Source: JAWLGJ01 sp041685145
GTDB lineage: Bacteria; Pseudomonadota; Alphaproteobacteria; Rhodospirillales; Magnetospirillaceae
Direction of reading: 5' to 3'
DNA length: 64,000 nucleotides
Assembly: GCA_041685145.1 (NCBI GenBank)
Contig: JAWLGJ010000004.1
Location: 39,332 to 103,331 of the forward strand
The translations under genes were made by a program, and so were the position numbers. Numbering within the stretch: the first letter of the stretch is position 1; each line of letters opens with the position of its first letter. Below the pieces are notes generated by a model. The model was not told where the DNA came from and did not search any database. It saw nothing but the letters and a program-made list of their open reading frames with translations. Of this stretch, positions 53,952-62,279 are shown one piece after another.

Positions 53952-54389
53952 CTACTGTTCCTTGCCCCCGAGCATCTTGCCGAGATTGGCGGCCTTGCCG
54001 CCGCCCTCGCCCTTGCCCTTCTTGCCGTCGCCGTCGCCGTCGCCCTTGGCGGGCTTCTCGGCGGCGCCGCTGACGGGCTCGGTCTTGGCCAACACGTCCG
54101 AGATGGTCGACTTCACCACCTTCACCCGGACGTTGTCGGCGACCTCGACCATCACCTCGTTTTCGTTCACCACCTTGGTCACCAGGCCGATGATGCCGCC
54201 CGCCGTCACCACGCGGTCCCCGCGCCGCAGGGCCGCAACCATCTCGCGGTGCTGCTTCATCCGCTTTTGCTGCGGCCGGATGAGCAGGAAGTAGAACACC
54301 ACGAAGATCAGCACCAGGGGGAGGAACGCCTCCAGCCCCGTGCCCGTGGGGGAGCCCGCGGCCTGGGCGTAGGCGGGGGAGACCAGCAT
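53952..54389 (-). CDS. yajC: Preprotein translocase subunit YajC
   Basis: YajC binds the SecDF complex. The 145-aa protein has one helix (EAFLPLVLIFVVFYFLLIRPQQKRMK, in part) and the family core MVAALRRGDRVVTAGGIIGLVTKV and VMVEVADNVRVKVVKSTISDVL. The C-terminus is a long Gly/Lys/Asp tail (GDGDGDGKKGKGEGGG), unusual in length compared with E. coli YajC (110 aa). ATG 54389 follows GAGGAG. Confidence 0.93.
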   Translation of the reverse strand: MLVSPAYAQAAGSPTGTGLEAFLPLVLIFVVFYFLLIRPQQKRMKQHREMVAALRRGDRVVTAGGIIGLVTKVVNENEVMVEVADNVRVKVVKSTISDVLAKTEPVSGAAEKPAKGDGDGDGKKGKGEGGGKAANLGKMLGGKEQ

Positions 54390-54425
54390 CAAAAAAACTC
54401 CTCGGTCGTGCGCGAAGCCTGCGGG

Positions 54426-54453
54426 AATATAGCGGCCCTGGCGGCAGTTGCAA
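54426..54453 (-). promoter_or_regulatory. Promoter of yajC-secD-secF
   Basis: On the minus strand TTGCAA (54453-54448), 16 nt and TATATT (54431-54426) form a good promoter 37 nt upstream of the yajC ATG. Transcription would begin near 54419. Confidence 0.55.
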
Positions 54454-54507
54454 ATGTTAACCCGGACCGTCGCCGCAAACGGGAACGCCTGTGATGGAGT
54501 GCAGCCG

Positions 54508-55380
54508 ATGAACGGTGAGGACAACGAACTGGTTCCCTTGCTGGCGCGCATCGCCGCGGCGCTGGAGCGCCTGAGCCCTCCCGAGGCGGCGCCCCCGGAC
54601 CTCAACGCCGCCGATGCCTTCGTCTGGCACGCCGATTCGCGCGCCCTGGCGCCGGTGGCCCGCGTCAACGCCGTGGCGCTGCCGCTGCTGAAGGGCATCG
54701 AGGCCCAGCGCGACCGCCTGCTGGACAACACCCGCCGCTTCGCCCGCGGCCTGCCGGCCAACAACGCCCTGCTGTGGGGGGCGCGCGGCACCGGCAAGAG
54801 CTCGCTGGTCAAGGCGGTGCATGCCGCCGTCAACGCCGAAGCGCCGCGGGCGCTGGCGCTGGTGGAAATCCACCGCGAGGATATCCCCAGCCTGCCGCAC
54901 CTGCTGGAGGTGCTGGGCGCCGGCGGGCGGCGTTGCCTGCTGTTCTGCGACGACCTGTCCTTCGACGCCCAGGATGACGCCTACAAGTCCCTGAAGGCCG
55001 TGCTGGAGGGCGGCATCGAGGGGCGGCCGGAGAACGTGGTGTTCTACGCCACCTCGAACCGGCGCCACCTGATGGCCCGCGACATGCGCGAGAACGAACG
55101 CTCGACGGCCATCATCCCCGGCGAGGACGTCGAGGAGAAGGTGTCGCTGTCGGACCGGTTCGGGCTGTGGCTGGGCTTTCACAACCACGACCAGGCCACC
55201 TTCCTGGCCATTGTCGACGGCTATGCCGACGCCTACGGCCTGGCCATCGCCCGCGACGATCTGCGCGCCCAGGCCATCGAATGGTCGGTCACCCGCGGCG
55301 CCCGCTCGGGCCGCGTCGCCTGGCAGTTCATCCAGGATCTCGCCGGCCGCCTGGGCCAGCGGCTGCAACCGCGCTCCTGA
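54508..55380 (+). CDS. DUF815 AAA-type ATP-binding protein
   Basis: The 290-aa cytoplasmic ATPase has the DUF815 pattern: AFVWHADSRALAPVARVN, NNALLWGARGTGKSSLVKAVH with Walker A near residue 90, RCLLFCDDLSFDAQDDAYKSLKAVLEGG with Walker B, VVFYATSNRRHLM (sensor 1), and SDRFGLWLGFHNHDQ with a likely Arg finger. It resembles a solo AAA ATPase next to Sec genes; its job is not known. ATG 54508 sits opposite yajC in a 118-nt divergent region, and the gene converges with the LysM lipoprotein. Confidence 0.92.
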   Translation: MNGEDNELVPLLARIAAALERLSPPEAAPPDLNAADAFVWHADSRALAPVARVNAVALPLLKGIEAQRDRLLDNTRRFARGLPANNALLWGARGTGKSSLVKAVHAAVNAEAPRALALVEIHREDIPSLPHLLEVLGAGGRRCLLFCDDLSFDAQDDAYKSLKAVLEGGIEGRPENVVFYATSNRRHLMARDMRENERSTAIIPGEDVEEKVSLSDRFGLWLGFHNHDQATFLAIVDGYADAYGLAIARDDLRAQAIEWSVTRGARSGRVAWQFIQDLAGRLGQRLQPRS

Positions 55381-55395
55381 TACGGACGGAGGCCG

Positions 55396-56406
55396 TCACC
55401 GCGCCAGCATCGCCGTCGCCGAGCGCAGGTGCTGCAGGGGGTCGACGGCGCGGGTCTGGCGGCGCAGTTCGAAATGCAGTTGCGGCGTCTTCACGTTGCC
55501 CGACGCGCCCACCTTGCCGATGGCCTGGCCGCGCTCGACCGTGTCGCCGCGCGCAACCAGCATCTCGGCGAGATGGGCGTAGGCGGTCATCCAGCCGTCC
55601 TGGTGCTTGACCAGCAACAGATTGCCGAAGCCGCGCAGTTCGTTGCCCGCATAGGCGACGACGCCGCTCTCGGCGGCGATGACCGTCGCCCCCCGCGTCG
55701 CGGCGATGTTGATGCCGTCGTTCTTCAGGCCGTGGCCGGCGCCGCCGAAGCGCGAAATCACCTCGCCCTGCACCGGCCAGATGAAGCCGCCGACGCGGCT
55801 GGGCGGCGCCCGCACCGCCGCCGACGCGGGGCGCGGGGGCGATGTCGGCTGTGCCGCCGGCGGCGGCGCGGCGGCGGTTTCCGGCCGGCGGGGCGGCGGC
55901 GCGCTCGTCTCGCGGCGCGGCGGCGGTTGCGCCCGCGCCGTCGCGGTGGCGCCCTGGTCCCAGCGATCCGGTAGCCGCAAGGATTGGCCGACATGGATGG
56001 TGTAGGGCGGCCGCACGCCGTTGACGCGAATAAGCGCGTTGAGGTCGACCGCGTGGCGCTTGGCGATGGCGTACAGCGTATCGCCCTTGCGCACGGTGTA
56101 GACCTGCGCCCGGGGCACCGCCAGCACCTGGCCGACCCGCAGCGTGTACGGCGGGGCGAGCCGGTTGCGCTCGATCAGCGCCCGCAGGGAAACGTTGTGC
56201 CGCCGGGCGATGCCATAGGCGGTGTCGCCGCGACGCACGCGGATGGCCAGCGAGCCGTCCTTCAGGCGGCCGATGACCTGCCCGGCGGGCGCCGCCACCG
56301 CCATGCGGTTCTCCACCGGCGCGGGAACGCCAGGACCGCAGCCCGCCAGCGCGAGCGCGAGCGGCAGCAGTGCGGCGACAACGCCCAGGACGGCACGCGG
56401 CGACAT
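55396..56406 (-). CDS. LysM/M23 lipoprotein, NlpD-like, degenerate active site
   Basis: The 336-aa envelope lipoprotein has a lipobox (LALAGC, lipidated Cys about residue 23), two LysM repeats (RVRRGDTAYGIARRHNVSLR and YTVRKGDTLYAIAKRHAVDL, about 57-100 and 103-148), a Pro/Ala-rich linker, and a C-terminal M23 domain. In the M23 part the first zinc site is KNDGINIAA rather than H-x-x-x-D, and the last is QLHFEL instead of HLHFE, so hydrolase activity is doubtful. Such LytM factors activate cell-wall amidases, as NlpD does. It follows pcm and surE, the usual partners of nlpD. Confidence 0.88.
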   Translation of the reverse strand: MSPRAVLGVVAALLPLALALAGCGPGVPAPVENRMAVAAPAGQVIGRLKDGSLAIRVRRGDTAYGIARRHNVSLRALIERNRLAPPYTLRVGQVLAVPRAQVYTVRKGDTLYAIAKRHAVDLNALIRVNGVRPPYTIHVGQSLRLPDRWDQGATATARAQPPPRRETSAPPPRRPETAAAPPPAAQPTSPPRPASAAVRAPPSRVGGFIWPVQGEVISRFGGAGHGLKNDGINIAATRGATVIAAESGVVAYAGNELRGFGNLLLVKHQDGWMTAYAHLAEMLVARGDTVERGQAIGKVGASGNVKTPQLHFELRRQTRAVDPLQHLRSATAMLAR

Positions 56407-56453
56407 GGCGCCATAATATACCTCCGACGCGCCGCATTCACCAATGGAGTGGC

Positions 56454-57098
56454 CTAAACGGAGGGGGAATCCTCGGGCATCCCGCCGATAAGGGGGACGA
56501 AGTGCACCGGGAACAGGTCTTCCAGCACCGGCCGCCCGTCGTGCAGGCGCACCCGCACCACATGCTGCTCTTGCCGCCCGACCGGCAGCACCATGACCCC
56601 GTCGGGGGCCAGTTGCGCCAGCAGCGCCCCCGGCACCTCGGCCGCGGCCGCGGTGACGATGATGCGGTCGAAGGGCGCCGTCTCCGGCCAGCCGCGCATA
56701 CCGTCGCCGGCGATGGTGGTGATGTTGGTCAGGCGCAGGCGGCGGAAGCGTTCCTCGGCCTCGCGCAGCAGCGGCCGGTGGCGTTCGATGGTGTAGACAC
56801 GCCGACACAGCCGCGCCAGCACCGCCGCCTGATAGCCCGAGCCGGTGCCCACCTCCAGCACCTTCATGCGCGGCCCCAGGTCCAGCGCCTGGGTCATCAG
56901 CCCGACCACCAGCGGCTGGCTCACGGTCTGGCCGTAACCAATCGGCAAGGCGACGTTTTCGTAGGCCTGGTCACGAAAGGTGGCGGTGACGAATTCCTCG
57001 CGGGGCACGCGCTCGATCGCCGAGAGCACCGCCGTATCGGTGACCCCCTGGCGGCGCAGGTCCATCACCAGGCGGATCTTGCGCGGCGCGTCGGTCAC
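56454..57098 (-). CDS. pcm: Protein-L-isoaspartate O-methyltransferase
   Basis: Pcm repairs isoaspartyl residues in aged proteins with SAM. The 214-aa enzyme has the family regions VPREEFVTATFRDQAYENVALPIGYGQTVSQP, MKVLEVGTGSGYQAAVLARL (SAM-binding motif I), VYTIERHRPL, and FDRIIVTAAAAEVPGALLAQL. The first is quoted here only by its ends, VPREEF and GYGQTVSQP. GTG 57098 overlaps the surE stop (GTGA, 57095-57098), so the two are translationally coupled. The NlpD-like gene follows. Confidence 0.95.
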   Translation of the reverse strand: MTDAPRKIRLVMDLRRQGVTDTAVLSAIERVPREEFVTATFRDQAYENVALPIGYGQTVSQPLVVGLMTQALDLGPRMKVLEVGTGSGYQAAVLARLCRRVYTIERHRPLLREAEERFRRLRLTNITTIAGDGMRGWPETAPFDRIIVTAAAAEVPGALLAQLAPDGVMVLPVGRQEQHVVRVRLHDGRPVLEDLFPVHFVPLIGGMPEDSPSV

Positions 57099-57877
57099 GC
57101 AAAGACCTCGCGCAGCCGCTCCAGGGTGCGGCCGCTGGTCAGGTCGACGCAAAGCGGCGTCACCGCGACGGCGCCGCGATGCACGGCCTCCAGGTCGGTT
57201 CCCGGCCCGCCGCGGTCCTCGGCGCGCTGGGCGCCGATCCAAATATAGGGTTCGTTGCGCGGGTCGAGGCGCTCGGACAGTTCCTCGCCGATCTTGCGCC
57301 GGCCCTGGCGGACGATCTCGATGCCGGTGACCGCCTCCGGCGGCCGCGCCGGGAAATTGACGTTGAGGCAGACATTGTCCGGCCAGCCCATCGAGCGCGC
57401 ACGGCGGATGACCTCCGGCGCGAAGCGCTCGGCGGTCGCCCAGTGCTCCTCGGCCTCGGGCACCAGCACCTGGCTGAGGGCGATGGAGGGAATCCCCAGC
57501 AGGGTGCCCTCGATGGCCGCCGCGACCGTGCCGGAATAGGTGACGTCGTCGCCGAGATTGCCGCCGCGATTGACCCCCGACAACACCAGGTCGGGGCCGC
57601 GGTCCTTGAGGATGTGGCGGCAGCCCAGCAGCACGCTGTCGGTGGGGGTGCCGTCGACGGCGAACCACCGCTCGCGCACCTGCCGGATGCGCAGCGGCCG
57701 CCGCAGGGTGAGCGAATGCGCCGCCCCGGACTGTTCCGACTCGGGCGCCACCACCCACACGTCGTCGGACAGAGCCCGCGCGATGCGCTCCAGCACCGCG
57801 ATGCCGGCGGCATGGACGCCGTCGTCGTTGGCAACCAGGATACGGGCGCCGCGCAGATCGGCCAAAGGTTCAGGCAT
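57095..57877 (-). CDS. surE: 5'/3'-nucleotidase (survival protein) SurE
   Basis: The 260-aa metal-dependent phosphatase removes phosphate from nucleoside monophosphates. It starts ARILVANDDGVHAAGIAVLE with the Asp-Asp metal site, then VVAPESEQSGAAHSLTL, DGTPTDSVLLG, DLVLSGVNRGGNLGDDVTYSGTVAAA (in part) and NVNFP. ATG 57877 overlaps the serS stop by eight nucleotides. An in-frame TTG at 57886 is an alternative start. It leads into pcm. Confidence 0.96.
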   Translation of the reverse strand: MPEPLADLRGARILVANDDGVHAAGIAVLERIARALSDDVWVVAPESEQSGAAHSLTLRRPLRIRQVRERWFAVDGTPTDSVLLGCRHILKDRGPDLVLSGVNRGGNLGDDVTYSGTVAAAIEGTLLGIPSIALSQVLVPEAEEHWATAERFAPEVIRRARSMGWPDNVCLNVNFPARPPEAVTGIEIVRQGRRKIGEELSERLDPRNEPYIWIGAQRAEDRGGPGTDLEAVHRGAVAVTPLCVDLTSGRTLERLREVFA

Positions 57878-59147
57878 CGGCGGCAATCACCTCCAGGCCG
57901 CCCATATAGGGCCGCAGCGCCTCGGGCACCACCACGCCGCCGTCGGCGCGCTGGCCGTTTTCCAGCACCGCGATCAGGGCCCGCCCCACCGCCAGGCCGG
58001 AGCCGTTGAGCGTGTGCACGAAGCGGGTGCCTTTCTCCCCCTCGGGGCGGAAGCGCGCCTTCATGCGCCGGGCCTGGAAATCGCCGCAGTTCGAGCAGGA
58101 CGAAATCTCCCGGTACCGCCCCTGCCCCGGCAGCCACACCTCGATGTCATAGGTCTTGCGCGCCGCGAAGCCCATATCGCCCGAAGACAGCACGACCACG
58201 CGGTAGGGCAGGCCCAGGCGCTTAAGGATGTCCTCGGCGCAGGCGGTCATGCGCTCGTGCTCATCCTCGGAGCGGTCGGGATGGACGATGCTGACCAGTT
58301 CCACCTTCCAGAACTGGTGCTGGCGGATCATGCCGCGGGTGTCCTTGCCGGCGGCGCCGGCCTCGGAGCGGAAGCAGGGCGTCAGCGCCGTGTAGCGCCG
58401 GGGCAGTGCCGATTCGTCGAGGATGGAGTCCATCGCCAGATTGGTCAGCGGCACCTCGGCGGTCGGGATCAGCCAGCGCCCGTCGCCGGTGCGGAACAGG
58501 TCATCGCCGAACTTGGGCAGTTGCGCGGTGCCGAACAGGGCCTCGTCGCGCACCAGCAGCGGCGGGCTGACCTCGGTATAGCCGTGCTCGCGGGTCTGCA
58601 CGTCGAGCATGAAGTCCGCCAGCGCCCGCTCCAGCCGCGCCAGCGCCCCCTTCAGGACCACGAAGCGCGCCCCCGACAGCCGGGCGGCGGCCTCGAAATC
58701 CATCAGCCCCAGGGCCTCGCCGATGGCGTCGTGCTCGCGGGGCTCGAAGTCGAATGCCGGCGGCTCACCGACCCGGCGCACCTCGACATTGGCGCTTTCG
58801 TCGGCGCCGTCGGGCACCTCGTCCGCCGGGGTGTTGGGCAGGGCCGCCAGCAGAACCTCCAGCTCGGCGGCGAGGGCGCGCTCCTCCTGCTCGGCGGCGG
58901 CGATGCGGCTCTTGAGGTCGGCCACCTCGTCGATCAGCGCCTGGGCGTCCTCGCCGGCCTTCTTGGCCTGCCCGATGCGCTTCGAGGCATCGTTGCGGCG
59001 CGCCAGCATCTCCTGGGCGGTGGTTTGCAGGCCACGGCGGCGCGAATCGAGCTCCAACACCGCCTGCGACTGCGGGTCCAACCCCCGCCGCCGCAGGCCG
59101 CGGTCGAAGTCCTCGGGATTGTCGCGAATCCACCGGATGTCGAACAT
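57870..59147 (-). CDS. serS: Seryl-tRNA synthetase
   Basis: The 425-aa class II synthetase has an N-terminal coiled-coil tRNA-binding arm (about 25-100), motif 2 around PCFRSEAGAAGKDTRGMIRQHQFWKVEL (central part RSEAGAAGKDTRG), and motif 3 LNGSGLAVGRALIAVLENGQ. Substrate-pocket residues SCSNCGDFQARRM and TAEVPLTNL match bacterial SerS. ATG 59147 is 92 nt downstream of tatC and has its own likely promoter. Confidence 0.98.
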   Translation of the reverse strand: MFDIRWIRDNPEDFDRGLRRRGLDPQSQAVLELDSRRRGLQTTAQEMLARRNDASKRIGQAKKAGEDAQALIDEVADLKSRIAAAEQEERALAAELEVLLAALPNTPADEVPDGADESANVEVRRVGEPPAFDFEPREHDAIGEALGLMDFEAAARLSGARFVVLKGALARLERALADFMLDVQTREHGYTEVSPPLLVRDEALFGTAQLPKFGDDLFRTGDGRWLIPTAEVPLTNLAMDSILDESALPRRYTALTPCFRSEAGAAGKDTRGMIRQHQFWKVELVSIVHPDRSEDEHERMTACAEDILKRLGLPYRVVVLSSGDMGFAARKTYDIEVWLPGQGRYREISSCSNCGDFQARRMKARFRPEGEKGTRFVHTLNGSGLAVGRALIAVLENGQRADGGVVVPEALRPYMGGLEVIAADA

Positions 59148-59186
59148 GCGGGCCACCCCCAGTTGCCGAATCGGGCTTGCCGCCGC

Positions 59187-59215
59187 GTTATAGTGCCCGC
59201 GGCGGCATCCGTCCA
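59187..59215 (-). promoter_or_regulatory. Promoter of serS-surE-pcm
   Basis: On the minus strand TGGACG (59215-59210), 17 nt and TATAAC (59192-59187) precede serS by 39 nt, within the tatC-serS gap. The predicted leader is about 33 nt. Confidence 0.5.
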
Positions 59216-59239
59216 CCGCGGGGGGGCGGCCCGTGCCGA

Positions 59240-60088
59240 TCAGCCGGCGTTGAAGTCGGTTTCCTCGAAGCCGTCGTCGACCGGCGCCGGTTCCTGATCG
59301 TCCTCGCGGGCGCGGCGGCGTTCGGCGATGCGGACCATGTAGATGGAGATCTCGTAGAGCAGGATCATCGGCACCGCCAGGCCCACCTGGCTGATGACGT
59401 CGGGCGGGGTCAGGATCGCGGCGGCCACGAACACCGCCACGATGGCATAGCGGCGCTTCGACGCCAGCCCCTCGGCGGTGACCAAACCCACCTTGGCCAT
59501 CAGCGTCAGCACAACCGGAAGCTGGAAGGCGATGCCGAAGGCGAAGATCAGCGTCATCACCAGCGACAGGTACTCGCCCACCTTCGCCTCTAGCTGGATG
59601 GGCAGGTCCGAGCCGCCCATCGGAGCCACCGAGCCGGTTTCGAAGCCGATGAAGAACGTCCAGGCCAGGGGCAGGATGAGGTAATAGACCATCGCCGCGC
59701 CGATGGTGAACAGGATGGGCGTGGCGACCAGGAAGGGCAGCAGCGCCTTTTTCTCGTGCTTGTAGAGCCCCGGCGCGATGAACGCCCATATCTGCCCGGC
59801 GACGACGGGAAAGGTGACGTAGGCGGCCGCAAAGGCGGCGACCTTGATATAGGTGAAGAAGGCCTCCGTCAGCGCCGTATAGATCATGCGACGCTCGCCG
59901 CCCTGCTTGGCGAGGATGTCGGCCAGTGGCCGCACCAGGAAGCCGTAGATGTCCTCGGCGAAGAAATAGCCGGCGAAGAAGGCAACGATGAAGGCCGCGG
60001 CGGCGTACATCAGCCGCCGGCGCAGCTCCACCAGATGCTCCATCAGCGGCATCTGCCGGTCGTTGGGATTGTCCTGCTCGTCGCTCAC
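59240..60088 (-). CDS. tatC: Twin-arginine translocase subunit TatC
   Basis: TatC recognises twin-arginine signals and forms the core of the Tat pore. The 282-aa protein has six helices, starting MPLMEHLVELRRRLMYAAAAF with the conserved Glu and Arg that contact the signal, then FIAPGLYKHEKKALLPF and PVVLTLMAKVGLV. GTG 60088 overlaps the tatB stop by four nucleotides (GTGA). Clients in this window include FdhA, the small Tat protein and the TakP-like protein. Confidence 0.97.
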   Translation of the reverse strand: MSDEQDNPNDRQMPLMEHLVELRRRLMYAAAAFIVAFFAGYFFAEDIYGFLVRPLADILAKQGGERRMIYTALTEAFFTYIKVAAFAAAYVTFPVVAGQIWAFIAPGLYKHEKKALLPFLVATPILFTIGAAMVYYLILPLAWTFFIGFETGSVAPMGGSDLPIQLEAKVGEYLSLVMTLIFAFGIAFQLPVVLTLMAKVGLVTAEGLASKRRYAIVAVFVAAAILTPPDVISQVGLAVPMILLYEISIYMVRIAERRRAREDDQEPAPVDDGFEETDFNAG

Positions 60089-60555
60089 GGCTTGGCGCCC
60101 TGCCCCCCGTCAGCCCCCGTATCGTCCCCCGCCTGGGCGCCGTCGTCGGCCCGGCTGACCTTCGCCGGGGCCTGTTCCCATCCATCGTCACCCTTCGGCG
60201 CCGCGCCGTCCTTGGGCTTTGCGGCGCCGCCGTCGTCGGACAGGGACACCGGCTTTTTGGCCTCTTTCAGGTCGTCGCGCAGGCCGCGCTCGACCTCGCC
60301 GGTGGGGTCGATGTGCTTGTCGAGTTCGCGGTTCCAGTTGGTGCGTCCGACGCTGTCGACCTGTTTCTTGACGTCGTCCAGCTCGGCCTCGCGGATCATG
60401 TCGTCGACGCCGCGCTGGAACTCGCCCGCCAGCCGGCGCACCTTGCGCACATAATGCGCCAGCGTGCGCAGGACCTTGGGCAGATCCTTCGGTCCCACCA
60501 CGATGAGGATGAGCCCCGCGACAAGCGCGAGTTCGGTCCAGGCAATGTCAAGCAC
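60085..60555 (-). CDS. tatB: Twin-arginine translocase subunit TatB
   Basis: The 156-aa protein begins MLDIAWTELALVAGLILIVV with the polar Glu of TatB, GPKDLP after the helix, an amphipathic helix (VLRTLAHYVRKVRRLAGEFQ), and a long acidic/Ala-rich tail. TatB joins TatC in the receptor complex. It lies 35 nt after tatA and overlaps tatC. Confidence 0.95.
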   Translation of the reverse strand: MLDIAWTELALVAGLILIVVGPKDLPKVLRTLAHYVRKVRRLAGEFQRGVDDMIREAELDDVKKQVDSVGRTNWNRELDKHIDPTGEVERGLRDDLKEAKKPVSLSDDGGAAKPKDGAAPKGDDGWEQAPAKVSRADDGAQAGDDTGADGGQGAKP

Positions 60556-60590
60556 GGCCGCCTAGGCTCCGGCGGGTTTGCACCGCGACG

Positions 60591-60824
60591 TCAGGAAGAC
60601 TGTTCCTTGGCCGCCTTTTCCTTTTCGACGGTCGACGCGGCCTCGCCCGATTCCGACGTCAGCGCCTTGGGCTCCTCCGCGGCCTCATCGTCCTTCAGGC
60701 CCTTCTTGAAGGCGTTGACGCCCTTGGCGACGTCGCCCATCAGCCGCGGAATCTTGCCCGCGCCGAACAGCAACAGGACGATCGCCAGAACAACGATCCA
60801 GTGCCAGATACTCGTGAAGCCCAT
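60591..60824 (-). CDS. tatA: Twin-arginine translocase subunit TatA
   Basis: The 77-aa pore-forming subunit has the usual start FTSIWHWIVVLAIVLLLFGAGKIP with the helix followed by the GAGKIP hinge, then an amphipathic helix LMGDVAKGVNAFKKGLKDDE and a charged tail. Many copies assemble to let folded Tat proteins pass. GGAG precedes ATG 60824. The tatABC operon starts here, 105 nt after scpB. Confidence 0.96.
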   Translation of the reverse strand: MGFTSIWHWIVVLAIVLLLFGAGKIPRLMGDVAKGVNAFKKGLKDDEAAEEPKALTSESGEAASTVEKEKAAKEQSS

Positions 60825-60929
60825 GCCCTTACTCCAACCGTTCCATCCACCTGAAAGGAGGGAGCGGGATCATCGCAGAATGGCGCCAAGCCCGCAACGC
60901 CCGCCTTTGTCAAATCCCCATCGGGGCAT

Positions 60930-61550
60930 TCAACCCTCATGCGTCTCCGCCAAAGAAGGGCATTCCGCGCCCCCGATCAAGCCGTCCTCGTCCTCGGCGC
61001 GCTCGGCATAGGCGGCCAGCGCCGGCCGCGCGTCCAGCAGCCCGGCCGCCTTGAGGTCGTCGAGCCCCGGCAGGTCGTCGATGCTGTCCAGGCCGAAATG
61101 GTCCAGGAAGGCATCGGTCGTCGCCCAGGTGACCGGGCGGCCGGGGGTGCGGCGGCGGCCCCGTGGGCGGATCCAGCCCGCCTCCAGCAGCGCATCGAGG
61201 GTGCCCTTCGACAGACCCACGCCGCGAATCTCCTCGATCTCGGCCCGCGTCACCGGCTGGTGATAGGCGACGATGGCCAGCGTCTCGACCGCCGCCCGCG
61301 ACAGGCGGCGCGCCGCCTCGGCCTCCACCCGCATCAGGCCGGCCAGATCCGCCGCCGTGCGAAAGGCCCAGCGGCCGTTGCGGCAGACCAGATTGACTCC
61401 CCGGCCCTCGTACATGCCTTGCAACTCGCGCAACAACGCGCCGACGTCGTGGCCCTCGGGCAGCCGTTCACGCAGGATGTCCTCGGGCAGCGGCTCGGCG
61501 GCGGCGAAGAGCATTGCCTCGATCAGCCGCAAGGGCTCGGCCATTTTCAT
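60930..61550 (-). CDS. scpB: Segregation and condensation protein ScpB
   Basis: ScpB dimers bind ScpA in the SMC condensin. The 206-aa protein has two winged-helix domains; typical parts are LRLIEAMLFAAAEPLPEDIL, TRAEIEEIRGVGLSKGTLDALLEAGWI (in part) and the GRPVTWATTDAFLDHFGLDS segment. ATG 61550 overlaps the scpA stop by four nucleotides (ATGA, 61547-61550). Confidence 0.95.
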   Translation of the reverse strand: MKMAEPLRLIEAMLFAAAEPLPEDILRERLPEGHDVGALLRELQGMYEGRGVNLVCRNGRWAFRTAADLAGLMRVEAEAARRLSRAAVETLAIVAYHQPVTRAEIEEIRGVGLSKGTLDALLEAGWIRPRGRRRTPGRPVTWATTDAFLDHFGLDSIDDLPGLDDLKAAGLLDARPALAAYAERAEDEDGLIGGAECPSLAETHEG

Positions 61551-62278
61551 TGCGCGGCCTTTACATACAGCGCGCCACCGTCCTGGCGAAGCCGCACCTG
61601 CCCGCGGCGCGCCAGTTCCAACACGGCAACGAAATGGGCACTGACCGCCGAGCGGCGCAAGAGCCCCCCCAGCCTGGCCGGCACCAGGTCCGTCAGGCTG
61701 GTCCAGCGCGGCAGCCGACCCAGCATCCGTTCCATGCGCTTCACCGCCTCGTCCACCGTGAACAGCGCCGATGCCTCGATGTGCAGCGTGCGGTGGTCGC
61801 TGCGCCGCCGCTGATCGGCATAGGCCTTCAGAAGGTCGTAAAGTGTAACGGCGAACACCGGATTCGTCACCACCTCGACCCCCTCCGGCGCGCCGCGGGC
61901 GGAGACGTCGCGGCCCCGGCGCGGGCGCTCCAGCAATTCCGCCCCGGCGCGCTGCATCGCTTCCAGGCGCCGAAGCTGGAAGGCCAGCGCGGCGGCCATT
62001 TCTTCGCTGCCGGGTTCGTCGTCGTCGGCGGGGGCCTCGGGCAGCAGCAGGCGCGACTTCAGATAGGCCAGCCACGCCGCCATCACCAGATAATCGGCCG
62101 CCAGCTCCAGGTCGTGGCGGCGCACCGCCTCGATGAAGGCGAGATACTGGTCGGCAAGCTGGAGGATGGAGATGCGGGCCAGATCGACCTTCTGCTCGCG
62201 GGCCAGCACCAGCAGCAGATCGATGGGGCCCTCGAAACCGTCGAGGCTGAGCAGCAGCTCCCCCCGCGGCGCCTCCAT
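61547..62278 (-). CDS. scpA: Segregation and condensation protein ScpA (kleisin)
   Basis: ScpA bridges the two heads of the SMC dimer. The 243-aa protein starts ELLLSLDGFEGPIDLLLVLA, continues QKVDLARISILQLADQYLAFIE and DYLVMAAWLAYLKSRLLLPE, and ends with a winged-helix region (SAVSAHFVAVLELARRGQV). It follows the M50 protease gene by one nucleotide. Confidence 0.96.
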   Translation of the reverse strand: MEAPRGELLLSLDGFEGPIDLLLVLAREQKVDLARISILQLADQYLAFIEAVRRHDLELAADYLVMAAWLAYLKSRLLLPEAPADDDEPGSEEMAAALAFQLRRLEAMQRAGAELLERPRRGRDVSARGAPEGVEVVTNPVFAVTLYDLLKAYADQRRRSDHRTLHIEASALFTVDEAVKRMERMLGRLPRWTSLTDLVPARLGGLLRRSAVSAHFVAVLELARRGQVRLRQDGGALYVKAAQ

Positions 62279-62279
62279 C

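Noticed and set aside
60884..60912. Promoter TTGACA in the scpB-tatA gap
   Set aside because: A -35-like TTGACA exists on the minus strand (60912-60907), but no credible -10 is found at 16-18 nt.
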